In this document: positions 28,944 to 39,268 of the stretch, one piece after another | Numbering within the stretch: position 1 is the stretch's first letter | Layout: each line of letters opens with the position of its first letter | DNA from: an uncultured Pelagibacteraceae bacterium | GTDB lineage: Bacteria > Pseudomonadota > Alphaproteobacteria > Pelagibacterales > Pelagibacteraceae | DNA length: 64,000 nt | Direction: 5' to 3' | Assembly (NCBI GenBank): GCA_902622795.1 | Contig: CACNRD010000001.1 | Span: 62,001 to 126,000 of the forward strand | Notes under the pieces: generated by a model | Databases searched by the model: none | Told to the model about the DNA's origin: nothing | The model's input: only the letters and a program-made list of their open reading frames with translations | Position numbers and translations under genes: made by a program

Positions 28944-29684
28944 ATGACAAATAAATATCTGTATTTTGTAGCTAATTGGAAAATGTACGGTGACTTAAAA
29001 GCACTTAATTCGCTGGATAAAGTAATTAAATTTTCTAAGAGTATAAAACAAAAAAAAATAAAGTTAATTTATTGCCCACCTAGCACATTAATTAATTCTT
29101 TATCTAATAAATTGAAAAAAACAAAAGTTGAAGTGGGTGCTCAGAATTCTCACGAGAGCGATAAATATGGTGCGTTCACTGGTCAGATAAATTCTAAAAT
29201 GTTAAAAAATGTTGGAGCACGATATGTTATATTGGGCCACTCAGAGAATAGGCAGTTAGGTGAAGATAATAAAAAAATAAATTCTAAAATTAAAAGCGCA
29301 TTAAAATCGGGTTTGAAAATTATTTTTTGTATTGGTGAAACATTAAAAGAGAAAAGAAATAAAAAAACTAATCAGGTTTTAAGTAAGCAAATTAAGATGG
29401 GCCTAAAATCAATTCAAAAAAAATCGAATATAATAATTGCTTATGAACCTGTCTGGTCAATTGGTACTGGGTTAATTCCAAAACCAAAAGATTTGATAAA
29501 ATCAATTTCATTTATTAAAAAAAAATTAGGCAAAAAACCTTATAAAATTTTGTATGGAGGCTCTGTAAATAGTGACAACATCAAACAATTGAAAAATATT
29601 AATACCATTGATGGTTTTTTAATAGGTGGAGCCTCTCAAGATCCAAAGAAATTTATTGATATAATTAAAAAAACCATTAATTAG
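28944..29684 (+). CDS. tpiA: Triosephosphate isomerase
   Basis: Interconverts dihydroxyacetone phosphate and glyceraldehyde 3-phosphate. Active-site residues are visible: Asn11 and Lys13 in ANWKM, His99 in ILGHSE, and Glu168 in AYEPVWSIGTG. The phosphate-binding YGGSVN is near the C-terminus. At 246 residues it is normal. It leads tpiA-secG-pyrG-kdsA-eno, a standard alphaproteobacterial order. Confidence 0.96.
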   Translation: MTNKYLYFVANWKMYGDLKALNSLDKVIKFSKSIKQKKIKLIYCPPSTLINSLSNKLKKTKVEVGAQNSHESDKYGAFTGQINSKMLKNVGARYVILGHSENRQLGEDNKKINSKIKSALKSGLKIIFCIGETLKEKRNKKTNQVLSKQIKMGLKSIQKKSNIIIAYEPVWSIGTGLIPKPKDLIKSISFIKKKLGKKPYKILYGGSVNSDNIKQLKNINTIDGFLIGGASQDPKKFIDIIKKTIN

Positions 29685-29690
29685 ATCGCC

Positions 29691-29990
29691 ATGGAAACTA
29701 TATTATTAGTAATTAACATCATGCTTGCCGTTATTTTGGTATTACTAGTTTTAATTCAGAAATCAGAAGGTGGTGCATTAGGTATTGGCGTTTCACAAGA
29801 AAACTTTATGTTATCAAGATCAGCTAGTAGTTTCATGACTAAAGCTACTGCTATTGTTGCGACTTTATTTATTATTTGCAGCTTAGCGCTTACAATTATC
29901 TCAAGAGCAGAACTAACACCAACTAGCTCAGTTTTAGATACGGTTGAGGAAAAAACAGAAGATACTCCTTCAATTCCTGAAAATAATTAA
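29691..29990 (+). CDS. secG: Preprotein translocase subunit SecG
   Basis: Small inner-membrane subunit of the SecYEG channel. It has two spans, about residues 2-22 and 52-70. The loop between has the SecG pattern KSEGGALGIG and LSRSASSFMTKATA. The 99-residue length and position between tpiA and pyrG agree. The C-terminus is an acidic, low-complexity tail. Confidence 0.93.
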   Translation: METILLVINIMLAVILVLLVLIQKSEGGALGIGVSQENFMLSRSASSFMTKATAIVATLFIICSLALTIISRAELTPTSSVLDTVEEKTEDTPSIPENN

Positions 29991-30034
29991 TTAATACTTT
30001 TCAATCTCTTTTTTATTCGCTATAAGATAATTCC

Positions 30035-31651
30035 ATGGCGCGATATATATTTGTCACGGGCGGCGTGGTTTCTTCATTAGGCAAAGGCTTATCTTCAGCT
30101 TCACTAGCATATCTACTTCAGTCAAGAGGTTTTAAAGTTAGGATCAGAAAACTTGATCCATATTTAAATGTTGACCCTGGAACAATGAGTCCATTTCAGC
30201 ATGGTGAAGTATATGTAACTGATGATGGTGCTGAAACAGATTTAGACCTTGGTCACTATGAACGATTTTCCGGTGTGTCTGCAAAAAAATCAGACAATAT
30301 TACTACAGGAAAAATTTATAATGATGTTCTTAAAAAGGAACGTAAGGGTGAGTATCTTGGAAAAACTGTTCAAGTCATCCCACATATTACAGATCGTATA
30401 AAACAATTTATTAAAAATGACTCGTCTAAAGAGGACTTTGTAATTTGTGAAATTGGAGGGATAGTTGGAGATATAGAAAGTTTGCCATTTGTCGAAGCAA
30501 TAAGACAATTTGCAAACGACGTTGGCAAGAAAAATGCTTTATTTATTCATTTAACATTAGTTCCTTACTTAAGGGCATCAGATGAGATAAAAACAAAACC
30601 AACTCAACACTCTGTAAAAGAGTTGAGAAGCATAGGTATTCAACCAGATATTATCATTTGTAGATCTGAAAGACCAATACCATTAGAGCATAGAAAAAAG
30701 ATTTCTTTGTTTTGTAATGTTGATATCAAAAATGTAATAGAAACTGTTGATGTCAAAACAATTTATGAGGCCCCAATAAGTTTTTTTAGAGAAAAATTAG
30801 ATGTTCAAGTCTTAAATTATTTTAAATTAAAATCTAAAAAGCCAGTAAATTTAAAACCCTGGAAAAAAATAACTAAAATAATTTTACAAAATAAAAGAGA
30901 AGTAAATATTGCAATTATTGGAAAATACGTTGAGCTTAAAGATGCTTACAAGTCATTAGATGAAGCATTAACTCATGGCGGAATAGACAATAAAATTAAA
31001 GTTAATTTAGTAAGGATTGACTCCGAAAAATTAAAAATTTCTGAAATTAAGAAAAAACTAAAAAATATCTCTGGAATTTTAATACCTGGTGGATTTGGCA
31101 AAAGAGGTACAGATGGCAAAATAGAAGCTATAAAACATGCCAGAATTAACAAAATTCCATTCCTTGGAATATGTTATGGAATGCAAATGGCAATTATTGA
31201 ATTTGCTCGAAATCAACTAAACTTAAAAAATGCTACTTCAAGTGAATTTGATAAAAAAGGTATTCCCATTATTGGATTAATAAACGAATGGTCTAAAGAT
31301 GGTAAAACTATTAAGGGCACAGATAAAGATCTTGGTGGTACTATGAGACTAGGGTCTTATGATGCTAAATTACAAAATAACTCAAAGATAAGAAAAATTT
31401 ATAAGTCAAAATTAATTAAAGAACGACACCGACATAGATATGAAGTGAATATTAATTATAGAGAAAAATTTGAAAAAAAAGGTATGATTTTTACAGGTTT
31501 ATCACCTGATAATCAGTTACCAGAAATTATTGAACTAAAAAGACACCCATGGTTCATTGGTGTACAGTTCCACCCAGAATTTAAATCTAGACCTTTATCT
31601 CCTCATCCTTTATTCTCTTCATTTATCAAGGCAGCAAAAAATCATAAATGA
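30035..31651 (+). CDS. pyrG: CTP synthase
   Basis: Aminates UTP to CTP using glutamine. The N-terminal synthetase domain begins [16 protein letters not shown], with the ATP-binding loop. The C-terminal class I amidotransferase has LGICYGMQ with the nucleophile Cys near residue 379, and FHPEFKSRP with the partner His and Glu. At 538 residues it is complete. It overlaps kdsA by four bases, coupling it to CMP-Kdo demand in LPS synthesis. Confidence 0.97.
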   Translation: MARYIFVTGGVVSSLGKGLSSASLAYLLQSRGFKVRIRKLDPYLNVDPGTMSPFQHGEVYVTDDGAETDLDLGHYERFSGVSAKKSDNITTGKIYNDVLKKERKGEYLGKTVQVIPHITDRIKQFIKNDSSKEDFVICEIGGIVGDIESLPFVEAIRQFANDVGKKNALFIHLTLVPYLRASDEIKTKPTQHSVKELRSIGIQPDIIICRSERPIPLEHRKKISLFCNVDIKNVIETVDVKTIYEAPISFFREKLDVQVLNYFKLKSKKPVNLKPWKKITKIILQNKREVNIAIIGKYVELKDAYKSLDEALTHGGIDNKIKVNLVRIDSEKLKISEIKKKLKNISGILIPGGFGKRGTDGKIEAIKHARINKIPFLGICYGMQMAIIEFARNQLNLKNATSSEFDKKGIPIIGLINEWSKDGKTIKGTDKDLGGTMRLGSYDAKLQNNSKIRKIYKSKLIKERHRHRYEVNINYREKFEKKGMIFTGLSPDNQLPEIIELKRHPWFIGVQFHPEFKSRPLSPHPLFSSFIKAAKNHK

Positions 31652-32472
31652 GCAGTATACAAGTAAATTGCGGAAATATTGAAATCTCAAATAATAACAA
31701 AATTTGTATCATTGCTGGACCTTGTCAGCTTGAAACCGAACAACATGCAATGGATATGGCTGGCAGAATTCAAGAAATTACAAAAAAATTTGGACTTGGC
31801 TTTATTTACAAAACTTCTTTTGATAAAGCTAACCGAACTAGCCTCAAAGGAAAAAGGGGAGCTGGACTTGAAGCATCTTTACCTGTTTTTGATAAAATAA
31901 AAAAAGAATTAAACGTTCCTATTTTAACAGACATTCATAATATTGATCAATGTTCAGAAGTAGCTGATCATGTTGATATATTGCAAATTCCTGCTTTTTT
32001 ATGCAGGCAGACGGATCTTTTAATAGCTGCTGCTAAAACAAATAAAATCATTAATGTAAAAAAAGGACAGTTCTTAGCACCATGGGACATGGTTAATGTT
32101 ACTAAAAAAATTTCAGATTCTGGAAATACAAATATTTTAGTCACGGAGAGAGGTGCAAGTTTTGGTTACAATACTTTAGTTTCTGACATGAGATCCTTAC
32201 CTATTATGGCTAAAAATGGTTATCCAGTGATTTTTGATGCTACCCACTCAGTACAACAACCTGGAGGACAAGGAGAGTCATCTGGAGGTCAAAGAGAGTT
32301 TGTGGAGCATTTAGCAAGAGCCGCTGTTGCCGTAGGTGTTGCTGGAGTTTTTATTGAAACTCATCAAGATCCAGATAACGCACCATCAGATGGTCCTAAC
32401 ATGGTACCATTGGATAAATTAGAAAATTTGTTACATCAATTATCAGATATAGATAAATTAATAAAAAAATAG
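31648..32472 (+). CDS. kdsA: 3-deoxy-8-phosphooctulonate synthase
   Basis: Condenses phosphoenolpyruvate and arabinose 5-phosphate to Kdo 8-phosphate for the LPS inner core. It is a TIM barrel of 274 residues with [58 protein letters not shown], and IFDATHSVQ. Its presence, with the full lpx set, shows the cell makes Kdo-lipid A. The stop overlaps the GTG start of eno by one base. Confidence 0.96.
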   Translation: MSSIQVNCGNIEISNNNKICIIAGPCQLETEQHAMDMAGRIQEITKKFGLGFIYKTSFDKANRTSLKGKRGAGLEASLPVFDKIKKELNVPILTDIHNIDQCSEVADHVDILQIPAFLCRQTDLLIAAAKTNKIINVKKGQFLAPWDMVNVTKKISDSGNTNILVTERGASFGYNTLVSDMRSLPIMAKNGYPVIFDATHSVQQPGGQGESSGGQREFVEHLARAAVAVGVAGVFIETHQDPDNAPSDGPNMVPLDKLENLLHQLSDIDKLIKK

Positions 32473-33728
32473 TGAGTAAAATTTTAAAAGTAAAGGCCCG
32501 TCAAGTATTTGACAGTAGAGGAAATCCAACTGTAGAGGCTGAGGTTTATACAAAAAATAATAGTGCAACTGCTATTTGTCCATCAGGAGCATCTACCGGA
32601 ACATATGAAGCGTTTGAGAAGAGAGATAAAAATAATAAACGTTATCTAGGCAAGAGTGTTTTAAATGCTGTTAATTTGGTTAATACTAAAATTTCAAATA
32701 AACTAAAGGGTCAGAGTGTTCATAACCAAGAACGGATTGATACTCTATTAATAAACTTAGATGGAACACGACAAAAAATTAATCTAGGTGCAAATGCAAT
32801 GCTTGCAGTTTCAATGGCCGTTAAAAAACTTTCAGCTAAAGTTAAGAAAATACCTTTATACAAAACTTTTTTTATAAAAAAAAATTTCCAATTACCTTAT
32901 CCTTTAATGAACATTATCAATGGTGGAGCTCACGCAAACAATGGTCTTAGAATTCAAGAATTTATGATCAGACCTGACCGCGCTAAGAGTTTTTCTGAGG
33001 CAATGAGAATATGCTTCATAGTGATTAAAAATTTATCAAAATTAATAAAAGATAAAGGTCTATCCACCTCTGTTGGAGACGAAGGTGGCTTTGCACCCAT
33101 GATAAGTAGTAACAACCAAGCTCTTGATTTGATTGTTAAAGCTATAAAAAAATCAGGATTTATCAATGGCAGAGATGTTTCAATTTGTTTAGATGTAGCT
33201 GCAAATGAATTATTTAAAAAAAATAAATATTCAATTCATTCTAAAACTTACATATCTGTTGAAAAATCTATTAAAGAATATCAAAAAATTATTAAAAAAT
33301 ATAAAATCAAATCCATCGAAGACCCTTTTGCTGAGAATGATTGGCTTGCATGGAATAAATTGATGAGATCAATTAATAAAGTTCAAATAGTGGGGGATGA
33401 TCTTTATGTGACAAACTTAGAACGACTTAAGAAAGGGTTTTTAAATATTTCCTCAAATTCAATTTTGATTAAATTAAATCAAATTGGTACAGTTTCTGAA
33501 ACGTTAGATGTAATAAAATTTGCACAAAATATTGGTTATAAAACTATAATATCTCACCGATCTGGTGATAGTGAAGATACTTTTATTGCAGATCTTGCAG
33601 TTGGAACCAATTCAAATCAAATTAAAACTGGATCATTAGCAAGATCAGAAAGAGTAGCCAAATATAATCAATTAATTCGTATTGAAGAAGAACTTGGAAA
33701 AAAAGTGAGAATGAATAAAATCAATTAA
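32472..33728 (+). CDS. eno: Enolase
   Basis: Glycolytic enolase, dehydrating 2-phosphoglycerate. The start is GTG overlapping the kdsA stop (TAGTG), fitting the conserved N-terminus SKILKVKARQVFDSRGNPTVE. Later GGAHANNGLRIQEFMI, SVGDEGGFAP, IEDPF, GDDLYVTN, SHRSGDSEDTFIADLAVG, and KTGSLARSERVAKYNQ are diagnostic. At 418 residues it is near normal. It overlaps ftsB by one base. Confidence 0.97.
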   Translation: MSKILKVKARQVFDSRGNPTVEAEVYTKNNSATAICPSGASTGTYEAFEKRDKNNKRYLGKSVLNAVNLVNTKISNKLKGQSVHNQERIDTLLINLDGTRQKINLGANAMLAVSMAVKKLSAKVKKIPLYKTFFIKKNFQLPYPLMNIINGGAHANNGLRIQEFMIRPDRAKSFSEAMRICFIVIKNLSKLIKDKGLSTSVGDEGGFAPMISSNNQALDLIVKAIKKSGFINGRDVSICLDVAANELFKKNKYSIHSKTYISVEKSIKEYQKIIKKYKIKSIEDPFAENDWLAWNKLMRSINKVQIVGDDLYVTNLERLKKGFLNISSNSILIKLNQIGTVSETLDVIKFAQNIGYKTIISHRSGDSEDTFIADLAVGTNSNQIKTGSLARSERVAKYNQLIRIEEELGKKVRMNKIN

Positions 33729-34036
33729 TGTTGAGGTTAATTAAAAGAAATTATTTTTTATTAATATCATTTTTTTTGATTCTATATTTTGGTTTTAATC
33801 TTGTTTCTGGTGAAAGAGGTCTTTTTTCATACATTGAGAAAAAAGAGCTTTTGTCCAACTTGAAAAATGAGGAATTAACCTTAATTGGCGAAATAAAGGA
33901 TATGGGTCATAAAAATTCATTGTTAAGTACAAATTTAGATCTAGACTATATTGAGACTTTAATTAGAGAACGATTTCTATTTGGCAAAGAAGGAGAGACG
34001 ATTTATATAATTAAAAATGATGAAAACAAAAGTTAG
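33728..34036 (+). CDS. ftsB: Septum formation initiator FtsB/DivIC family
   Basis: Bitopic cell-division protein, 102 residues: a short cytoplasmic start, one membrane span at about 9-27, and a periplasmic helical region of coiled-coil character (about 33-75). It ends with [18 protein letters not shown], which resembles the conserved E-xx-AR-xx-xxxKxGE ending of the family. ftsB after eno is conserved across proteobacteria. It overlaps lipA by 20 bases. In many alphaproteobacteria the pyruvate dehydrogenase genes stand between ftsB and lipA; here they do not. Confidence 0.85.
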   Translation: MLRLIKRNYFLLISFFLILYFGFNLVSGERGLFSYIEKKELLSNLKNEELTLIGEIKDMGHKNSLLSTNLDLDYIETLIRERFLFGKEGETIYIIKNDENKS

Positions 34037-34946
34037 ACATCCTGAAAAAGTAAATAAACCGATCAATCCGATCAAAAAAAAACCTGATTGGATCAGATCC
34101 AAACTATCCAACAGTAAAGAATTTTTTTTAACAAAAACAATTGTTAACCAAAATAATCTAGTCACAGTTTGTCAGGAGGCTAATTGTCCAAATATTACTG
34201 AATGTTGGAGTAAAAGACATGCAACATTTATGATCATGGGTGACACCTGTACAAGAGCTTGTGCTTTTTGTGATGTAAAAACGGGTAAGCCAGAAAAATT
34301 AGATCCATTTGAACCCTACAAAATTTCAAACGCTGTAAGTAAATTAGATTTAAAACATGTCGTCATAACATCAGTTGATAGAGATGATTTAGATGATGGT
34401 GGGTCAAATCATTTTTATGAAGTAATAAATGCAACTCGTAAAAAAAATCCTAAAACTTCAATAGAAGTTTTAACACCAGATTTCTTAAGAAAAGGGGACG
34501 CTTATAAAAAAATTTTAGAGGCAGATTTAGATGTTTTTAATCACAACATTGAAACGGTACCACGTCTTTATTTAAAAGTGCGACCAGGTGCTAGATATTT
34601 TGGATCTTTGGAACTTTTAAAAAATGTTAGAAAAATTAATAAAAAAGTTTTTACTAAATCTGGTTTAATGGTTGGACTTGGTGAAGAAAAGGATGAATTA
34701 ATTCAAGTAATGGATGACTTAAGATCCGCCGATGTAGATTTTATTACTATAGGTCAGTATTTACAACCTTCTCCAAAACATCATCCACTAAGCAGATATT
34801 ATCACCCGGATGAATTTAAAGAGTTAGAAAATATTGCAAAATCAAAAGGATTTTTATTAGTGTCATCTTCACCCCTTACAAGATCGTCTTATCATGCAGA
34901 CGAAGATTTTGCTAAACTACAACTAAATAGATTAAAAAATAATTAA
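34017..34946 (+). CDS. lipA: Lipoyl synthase
   Basis: Radical SAM enzyme inserting two sulfurs into protein-bound octanoyl groups. The auxiliary iron-sulfur cluster ligands are Cys52, Cys57 and Cys63 ([12 protein letters not shown]). The radical SAM ligands are Cys78, Cys82 and Cys85 (CTRACAFC). The conserved C-terminal serine motif appears as [15 protein letters not shown]. It has 309 residues from the ATG at 34017; a second ATG follows immediately at 34020. It ends one base into the next gene. Confidence 0.96.
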   Translation: MMKTKVRHPEKVNKPINPIKKKPDWIRSKLSNSKEFFLTKTIVNQNNLVTVCQEANCPNITECWSKRHATFMIMGDTCTRACAFCDVKTGKPEKLDPFEPYKISNAVSKLDLKHVVITSVDRDDLDDGGSNHFYEVINATRKKNPKTSIEVLTPDFLRKGDAYKKILEADLDVFNHNIETVPRLYLKVRPGARYFGSLELLKNVRKINKKVFTKSGLMVGLGEEKDELIQVMDDLRSADVDFITIGQYLQPSPKHHPLSRYYHPDEFKELENIAKSKGFLLVSSSPLTRSSYHADEDFAKLQLNRLKNN

Positions 34947-35383
34947 TGCCCAAAGCCTCAGTCACAAGGCACATAGAGCGAGAAAAACAAAAGTTAATAG
35001 ATTTTGTTTTGGATATTGAAAATTATCCTGAGTTCATCCCTTTTTGTATAGATTCAAAAGTTTATGAAAAAGAAGACAATGATGAACAAATAGTAATTAT
35101 TGCGGATCTAACTATTGGCAAAAAACCTTTTGTAGATACTTATAAAAGTGATGTTCGTTATGATAAAAAAAATGATTCAATACACGTAACTAATATTGGT
35201 GGACCTTTAAAACATCTTGAAAATAACTGGAAATTTATACAAAAAGAAAATTATACTGAAGTTCAATTTGATGTTGATTTTGAAATTAAAAATAAGTTTT
35301 TAAATCTAATTATGGAAAAATCTTTCCAATATGGTTTAAATAAAATAGCAGATGCTTTTCAAAAAAAGGCTGAAAGTCTTTAG
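34946..35383 (+). CDS. RatA/Coq10-type START-domain protein
   Basis: A 145-residue SRPBCC (START-like) protein beginning VTRHIEREKQKLIDFVLDIENYPEFIPFC, the pattern of the RatA/Coq10 family. Coq10 proteins bind ubiquinone and support respiration in mitochondria; E. coli RatA has been linked to ribosome assembly. Neighbourhood (after lipA, before cinA) is the conserved alphaproteobacterial one and does not settle which role holds. I favour a quinone-binding role by analogy with mitochondria. Confidence 0.8.
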   Translation: MPKASVTRHIEREKQKLIDFVLDIENYPEFIPFCIDSKVYEKEDNDEQIVIIADLTIGKKPFVDTYKSDVRYDKKNDSIHVTNIGGPLKHLENNWKFIQKENYTEVQFDVDFEIKNKFLNLIMEKSFQYGLNKIADAFQKKAESL

Positions 35384-35400
35384 TAAAATTTAATAAAAAT

Positions 35401-35862
35401 TTAAATCGTAGATCTAATAATTTCTAAAGTTCTTTTAACAGTAGCACTTTGAACAGCTTTTCTACTTTTTTGTTTAAATATATTTTTAGTAATTAAAATT
35501 TTATTTTTATTTTTTACACCTATATAAACTAATCCAACTGGTTTCGTTTTAGTGCCACCATTTGGGCCAGCAATACCTGTAATTGAAACATTAATTTGAG
35601 CTTTTGAGATTTTTGCTAAATTTTTAACCATAGCCTCACAACACTCAGGACTTACTGCACCATATTTCTTAATAATATTTTTATTCACTTTTAAAACACT
35701 TATTTTTGCTTGATTTGAATAGGTAACAAGACCTAATCCAAACACTTTAGATGCCCCACTTACAGATGTTATTTCAGAAGCTAATAATCCACCTGTACAA
35801 GATTCTGCAAAAGATATCTTAAGTTTTTTTTTATTTAATTTTTTGACTATAGAATTCATCAA
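35401..35862 (-). CDS. CinA-family nicotinamide-nucleotide amidohydrolase
   Basis: A 153-residue stand-alone C-terminal CinA (PncC-type) domain that deamidates NMN to nicotinate mononucleotide for NAD recycling. Conserved blocks are FAESCTGGLLASEIT, FGLGLVTYSNQAK, YGAVSPECCEAM, and VSITGIAGPNGGTKTKPVGLVYIG. The N-terminal molybdopterin-binding-like half of long CinA proteins is missing. It converges with the Coq10-like gene across 17 bases and overlaps pgpA by four bases. Confidence 0.88.
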   Translation of the reverse strand: MMNSIVKKLNKKKLKISFAESCTGGLLASEITSVSGASKVFGLGLVTYSNQAKISVLKVNKNIIKKYGAVSPECCEAMVKNLAKISKAQINVSITGIAGPNGGTKTKPVGLVYIGVKNKNKILITKNIFKQKSRKAVQSATVKRTLEIIRSTI

Positions 35863-36362
35863 ATTAAGTAGCTACTTAGAACCATAAAACAGATTAATGA
35901 TAAAATAACATATAATCCGGCACACACGTCATCCATAATTACTCCAAAACTATTTTTAAAATTTTTGTCAAAAAAACTAACTGGAAACGGTTTTATAATA
36001 TCAAAAAATCTAAATAAAACGAAACAAATAGAATAAAATATAAGTGCCTCATCAGGAGATTTTTCAGTACCATGAGAAATCTCATATGCAAAAATTGGAA
36101 TTGATTGACCAATTAATTCATCAATTATTATTTCACCAGGATCTTTATTTTCATTGTCCTTTATATAGCTTGTAACAGCAGGGAAGGAATAAATAAAAAT
36201 TATAACTAGGCCAATTAGTATAAAATTTGATGATATATTTAATACATGAAATAATATGTATAGGATTATGGTTGTTGCTAATGATCCAAAAGTACCGGGA
36301 ATAAATTTAATTTTTCCTAACCCCAACATTGTAACAAAAAGAGAATTAAATGTTTTAATCAT
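35859..36362 (-). CDS. pgpA: Phosphatidylglycerophosphatase A
   Basis: Integral membrane phosphatase making phosphatidylglycerol. It has 167 residues with the N-terminal GLGKIKFIPGTFGSLATT pattern, the acidic DPGEIIIDELIGQ motif, and the C-terminal RFFDIIKPFPVSFFDKNFKNSFGVIMDDVCAGLY, all hallmarks of PgpA. Three to four membrane spans are visible. It overlaps ispDF by eight bases and cinA by four, forming ispDF-pgpA-cinA on the minus strand. Confidence 0.93.
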   Translation of the reverse strand: MIKTFNSLFVTMLGLGKIKFIPGTFGSLATTIILYILFHVLNISSNFILIGLVIIFIYSFPAVTSYIKDNENKDPGEIIIDELIGQSIPIFAYEISHGTEKSPDEALIFYSICFVLFRFFDIIKPFPVSFFDKNFKNSFGVIMDDVCAGLYVILSLICFMVLSSYLI

Positions 36363-37461
36363 ATTTTATTATAGATACTATTACCTCACAAGCGACTGCT
36401 TTTTCCTTTCCTATTAATCCTAATTTTTCAACAGTTTTACCTTTTAGATTTATTAATGAACTATCAATGTTTAATAATTTAGATAAGGATTTAATTATTT
36501 TATCCCTGTATTTAGAGACCTTGGGTTGTTCGCATATTAAATTTATATCAACATTGTTGATATAGAATTTATTTTTATCCATTATCTGAATTACTGGTTT
36601 TAACATTTTAGGAGATCTTATATTTTTAAATTTTTTTTTATTATCTGGAAATAAGGTTCCAATATCTTTTTTTCTCATCGCACCCAGTAGAGCATCGATA
36701 ATGGAATGAATTATAACATCTCCATCTGAATGACCTTTTAATCCTGAATGAAATGGTATTTTTAAACCACCTAAGTAAAGTTTTTTACCTTTAATTAATC
36801 GATGAATATCAAAACCTATTCCAATAAATGTTTTATTAGTATCGATATCTTCTTTATAAGTAATTTTAATATTGGAATTTTCACCTTTTATAAATTTTAC
36901 TTTTAAATTATTTTCAATAAATAATGTAGCTTCATCCTGAATTTTAATTTTTTGTTTTATTGATAAATTATAAAGATCATTAAATCTAAAAGCTTGTGGG
37001 GTCTGAGTTGAAAAAGAATGATCACGATTTAAATTAAATAGCTGTTTTTTTACTTTATACTTAATAGAGTCTTTTGTATTTACAGTTGGGATCACTGCCT
37101 TATTTTTCTTAAGTGAATCAACCAAATTTTTTAAAAGCTGTAATGAAAAATTTGGTCTTGCTGCATCATGGATTAAGACATTTGATGGTTTAAATTTTTT
37201 AATATATTTAAGCCCAATTAAAGAGGAGTCAGACCTTTCTATTCCGCCTTTAATAATAACAACATTTTTTGAAAATTTATTTTTGATTTGTTTTTTATTG
37301 TTAACAACTAAGATAATTTTTTTAAATAATTTAGATGTTAAGGCTTTTTCAATTGAGTGTTCAAAAAGAGGCTTATTTTTATAGATAATATATTGCTTAA
37401 GGGTATTTGAATTAAATCTTTTGCTTTGTCCTGATGCTAGTATTATAAAATAGTTATTCAT
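36355..37461 (-). CDS. ispDF: Bifunctional IspD/IspF
   Basis: A fusion of two MEP-pathway enzymes in 368 residues. Residues 1 to about 210 are 2-C-methylerythritol 4-phosphate cytidylyltransferase (ILASGQSKRF nucleotide loop, VLIHDAARPN, THSFSTQTPQAF-type segment). From about 213 is MECDP synthase (IGFDIHRL metal ligands, GLKGHSDGDVIIHSIIDALLGA, DIGTLFPD, CEQPKVSKY). The fusion is typical of alpha- and epsilonproteobacteria. IspE is not in the window. Only 24 bases separate its start from that of ntrY on the other strand. Confidence 0.95.
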   Translation of the reverse strand: MNNYFIILASGQSKRFNSNTLKQYIIYKNKPLFEHSIEKALTSKLFKKIILVVNNKKQIKNKFSKNVVIIKGGIERSDSSLIGLKYIKKFKPSNVLIHDAARPNFSLQLLKNLVDSLKKNKAVIPTVNTKDSIKYKVKKQLFNLNRDHSFSTQTPQAFRFNDLYNLSIKQKIKIQDEATLFIENNLKVKFIKGENSNIKITYKEDIDTNKTFIGIGFDIHRLIKGKKLYLGGLKIPFHSGLKGHSDGDVIIHSIIDALLGAMRKKDIGTLFPDNKKKFKNIRSPKMLKPVIQIMDKNKFYINNVDINLICEQPKVSKYRDKIIKSLSKLLNIDSSLINLKGKTVEKLGLIGKEKAVACEVIVSIIKYD

Positions 37462-37485
37462 TTATAGTGGTGAATTTTTACTCAT

Positions 37486-39267
37486 ATGTCAGATTTTATT
37501 AAAAAAAACATATACCTTATAATATTATTTATTATCACATTATCGATAGGATTTTTAACCTTTTTAACTTTCATCGATAAAGGGTTTATTGAATTAAATG
37601 ATAAGAATTTGCAGTATTTATTAATACTTAATATTATTTTATTAATTTCTCTTTTCTTATTTATTTTTTCAGAAATCCAAAAAGCAATTAAAAATGATAT
37701 TGATAAAAATGGCTTAAAATCAAATAAAAAATATATTACCTATTTTGCTTTATTTACATTAATACCATCAGTTTTAATCTCAATTTTTTCATTATTTCTT
37801 TTTTCTTTTGCGCTTGAAAAGTATTTTGACAAAAAGGTTACTACTGTAGTAAATAATTCTTATGAGTTAGCAAGAAGCTACGTTGAAGAAATAAGAAATA
37901 AAATTCAATCTGATATTGTCTTAATTGCTTTTGATACAAATAAAAGTAAAAAATTTTTAAATGATAACATTGATGAATATAAACGTTTTTTAAACACTCA
38001 AAAAATAATAAGAGACGTAGATGAAATTCATATAATTGATGTTAATAAAAAGTTATTATTTACAACAATTAATAATAGTCAGTTTTTTATTCCTCCAGTA
38101 GATAAAGCACTTAATCTGGTTTTAGAGGATGACAGACCTTTAAAAATAATTAACGCTCCTGAAAATATTTCTGCAGCAATTATGCGACTTCAAAATTTTG
38201 ATGACAGATTTCTTTATGTTGTAAAATATCTAGATAAAGAAATTTCAAAGTATTTAACTGAGTCTCAAGAAGCAATTAATTTTTATTATACTGTAGAAGA
38301 AAAAAGCACTGGAATTAAAATATCTTTTGCAATTATTTATATTATTGTTGTGAGTGTTTTGTTATTCGTATCAATATCAATAGCTATCAGATTTTCATCA
38401 AGATTTTTTAGATCTATTAATAATTTAATTTATGCCTCAAGCTCAATTGGTGAAGGAAATTTTGATGCAAAAGTTCCAGAGGTAAAAACGGATAAAGATT
38501 TAGAGATATTGAATAAAAATTTTAACTTAATGATTGATCGATTAAAAACACAGCAGGAAAAATTAATTATTAATGAAAGACATGAAGCTTGGGGTAGTTT
38601 AGCTAGAAAATTAGCGCACGAAATTAGAAACCCTCTTACACCAATTCAATTAACAATAGATAGGTTAAAAGAGAAATATTCTAATTTATTAAAAGAACAA
38701 GACTCAGAAAATTTTAAAGATAATTTAAAAATAATTAATAATCAGATAAAGCAAATTGGTAATTTAGTTAATGAATTTTCTGATTTTGCAAGAATGCCCA
38801 AACCAACTTTAAGAAAAAACAATCTTGTCGTCTTACTTAAAGAGAATATTAAATTACTAAAGGAATTAGATAATTCAATTGAAATAGATTTATCGAGTAA
38901 TTCAGAAAAAATAATTTTAAATAGTGATAAAGAGCAAATAAGCAGAGTATTTTTAAATTTAATTAAAAACTCAATTGAAAGTATTCTGCAAAAAGCAGAA
39001 AATGTAAGTAATTTCAATAAAAAAATCACTATTGAACTTATAGAGAACGATGGTCACATAAATATGGTTATTGTAGATAATGGAATTGGATTTGAAAAAT
39101 TTTCTGGAAATATTAAAGATATATTAAACCCCTACTTTACAACAAAAAAAAATGGTACTGGTTTAGGATTATCAATTGTAAACAAAATTATAAACGATCA
39201 TAATGGTAAAATTGAATTTATTCCAAGAAATGATGGAGCTGAAATTAAAATAAATTTTGTAAAATAG
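37486..39267 (+). CDS. ntrY: Sensor histidine kinase NtrY
   Basis: Membrane sensor kinase of 593 residues. Spans are near 10-28, 44-62, 87-107 and 284-304, bounding an extracytoplasmic sensing region. A HAMP domain (FSSRFFRSINNLIYASSSIGEGNF) follows. The phospho-accepting His378 lies in LAHEIRNPLTPIQLT, and the ATP-binding N, G1 and G2 boxes are NLIKNSIESIL, VDNGIGF and GTGLGLSIVNK. The cognate regulator ntrX starts two bases downstream. NtrYX is known to affect nitrogen metabolism, redox state and envelope functions in alphaproteobacteria; the signal here cannot be read from sequence. Confidence 0.92.
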   Translation: MSDFIKKNIYLIILFIITLSIGFLTFLTFIDKGFIELNDKNLQYLLILNIILLISLFLFIFSEIQKAIKNDIDKNGLKSNKKYITYFALFTLIPSVLISIFSLFLFSFALEKYFDKKVTTVVNNSYELARSYVEEIRNKIQSDIVLIAFDTNKSKKFLNDNIDEYKRFLNTQKIIRDVDEIHIIDVNKKLLFTTINNSQFFIPPVDKALNLVLEDDRPLKIINAPENISAAIMRLQNFDDRFLYVVKYLDKEISKYLTESQEAINFYYTVEEKSTGIKISFAIIYIIVVSVLLFVSISIAIRFSSRFFRSINNLIYASSSIGEGNFDAKVPEVKTDKDLEILNKNFNLMIDRLKTQQEKLIINERHEAWGSLARKLAHEIRNPLTPIQLTIDRLKEKYSNLLKEQDSENFKDNLKIINNQIKQIGNLVNEFSDFARMPKPTLRKNNLVVLLKENIKLLKELDNSIEIDLSSNSEKIILNSDKEQISRVFLNLIKNSIESILQKAENVSNFNKKITIELIENDGHINMVIVDNGIGFEKFSGNIKDILNPYFTTKKNGTGLGLSIVNKIINDHNGKIEFIPRNDGAEIKINFVK

Positions 39268-39268
39268 T

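Noticed and set aside
31679..31900. 73-codon plus-strand frame inside kdsA
   Set aside because: Second frame within a gene with full conserved motifs; no independent support.
34946..35383. Calling the RatA-like protein a toxin of a toxin-antitoxin pair
   Set aside because: It sits in the conserved lipA neighbourhood and no partner gene of the RatB type is adjacent.
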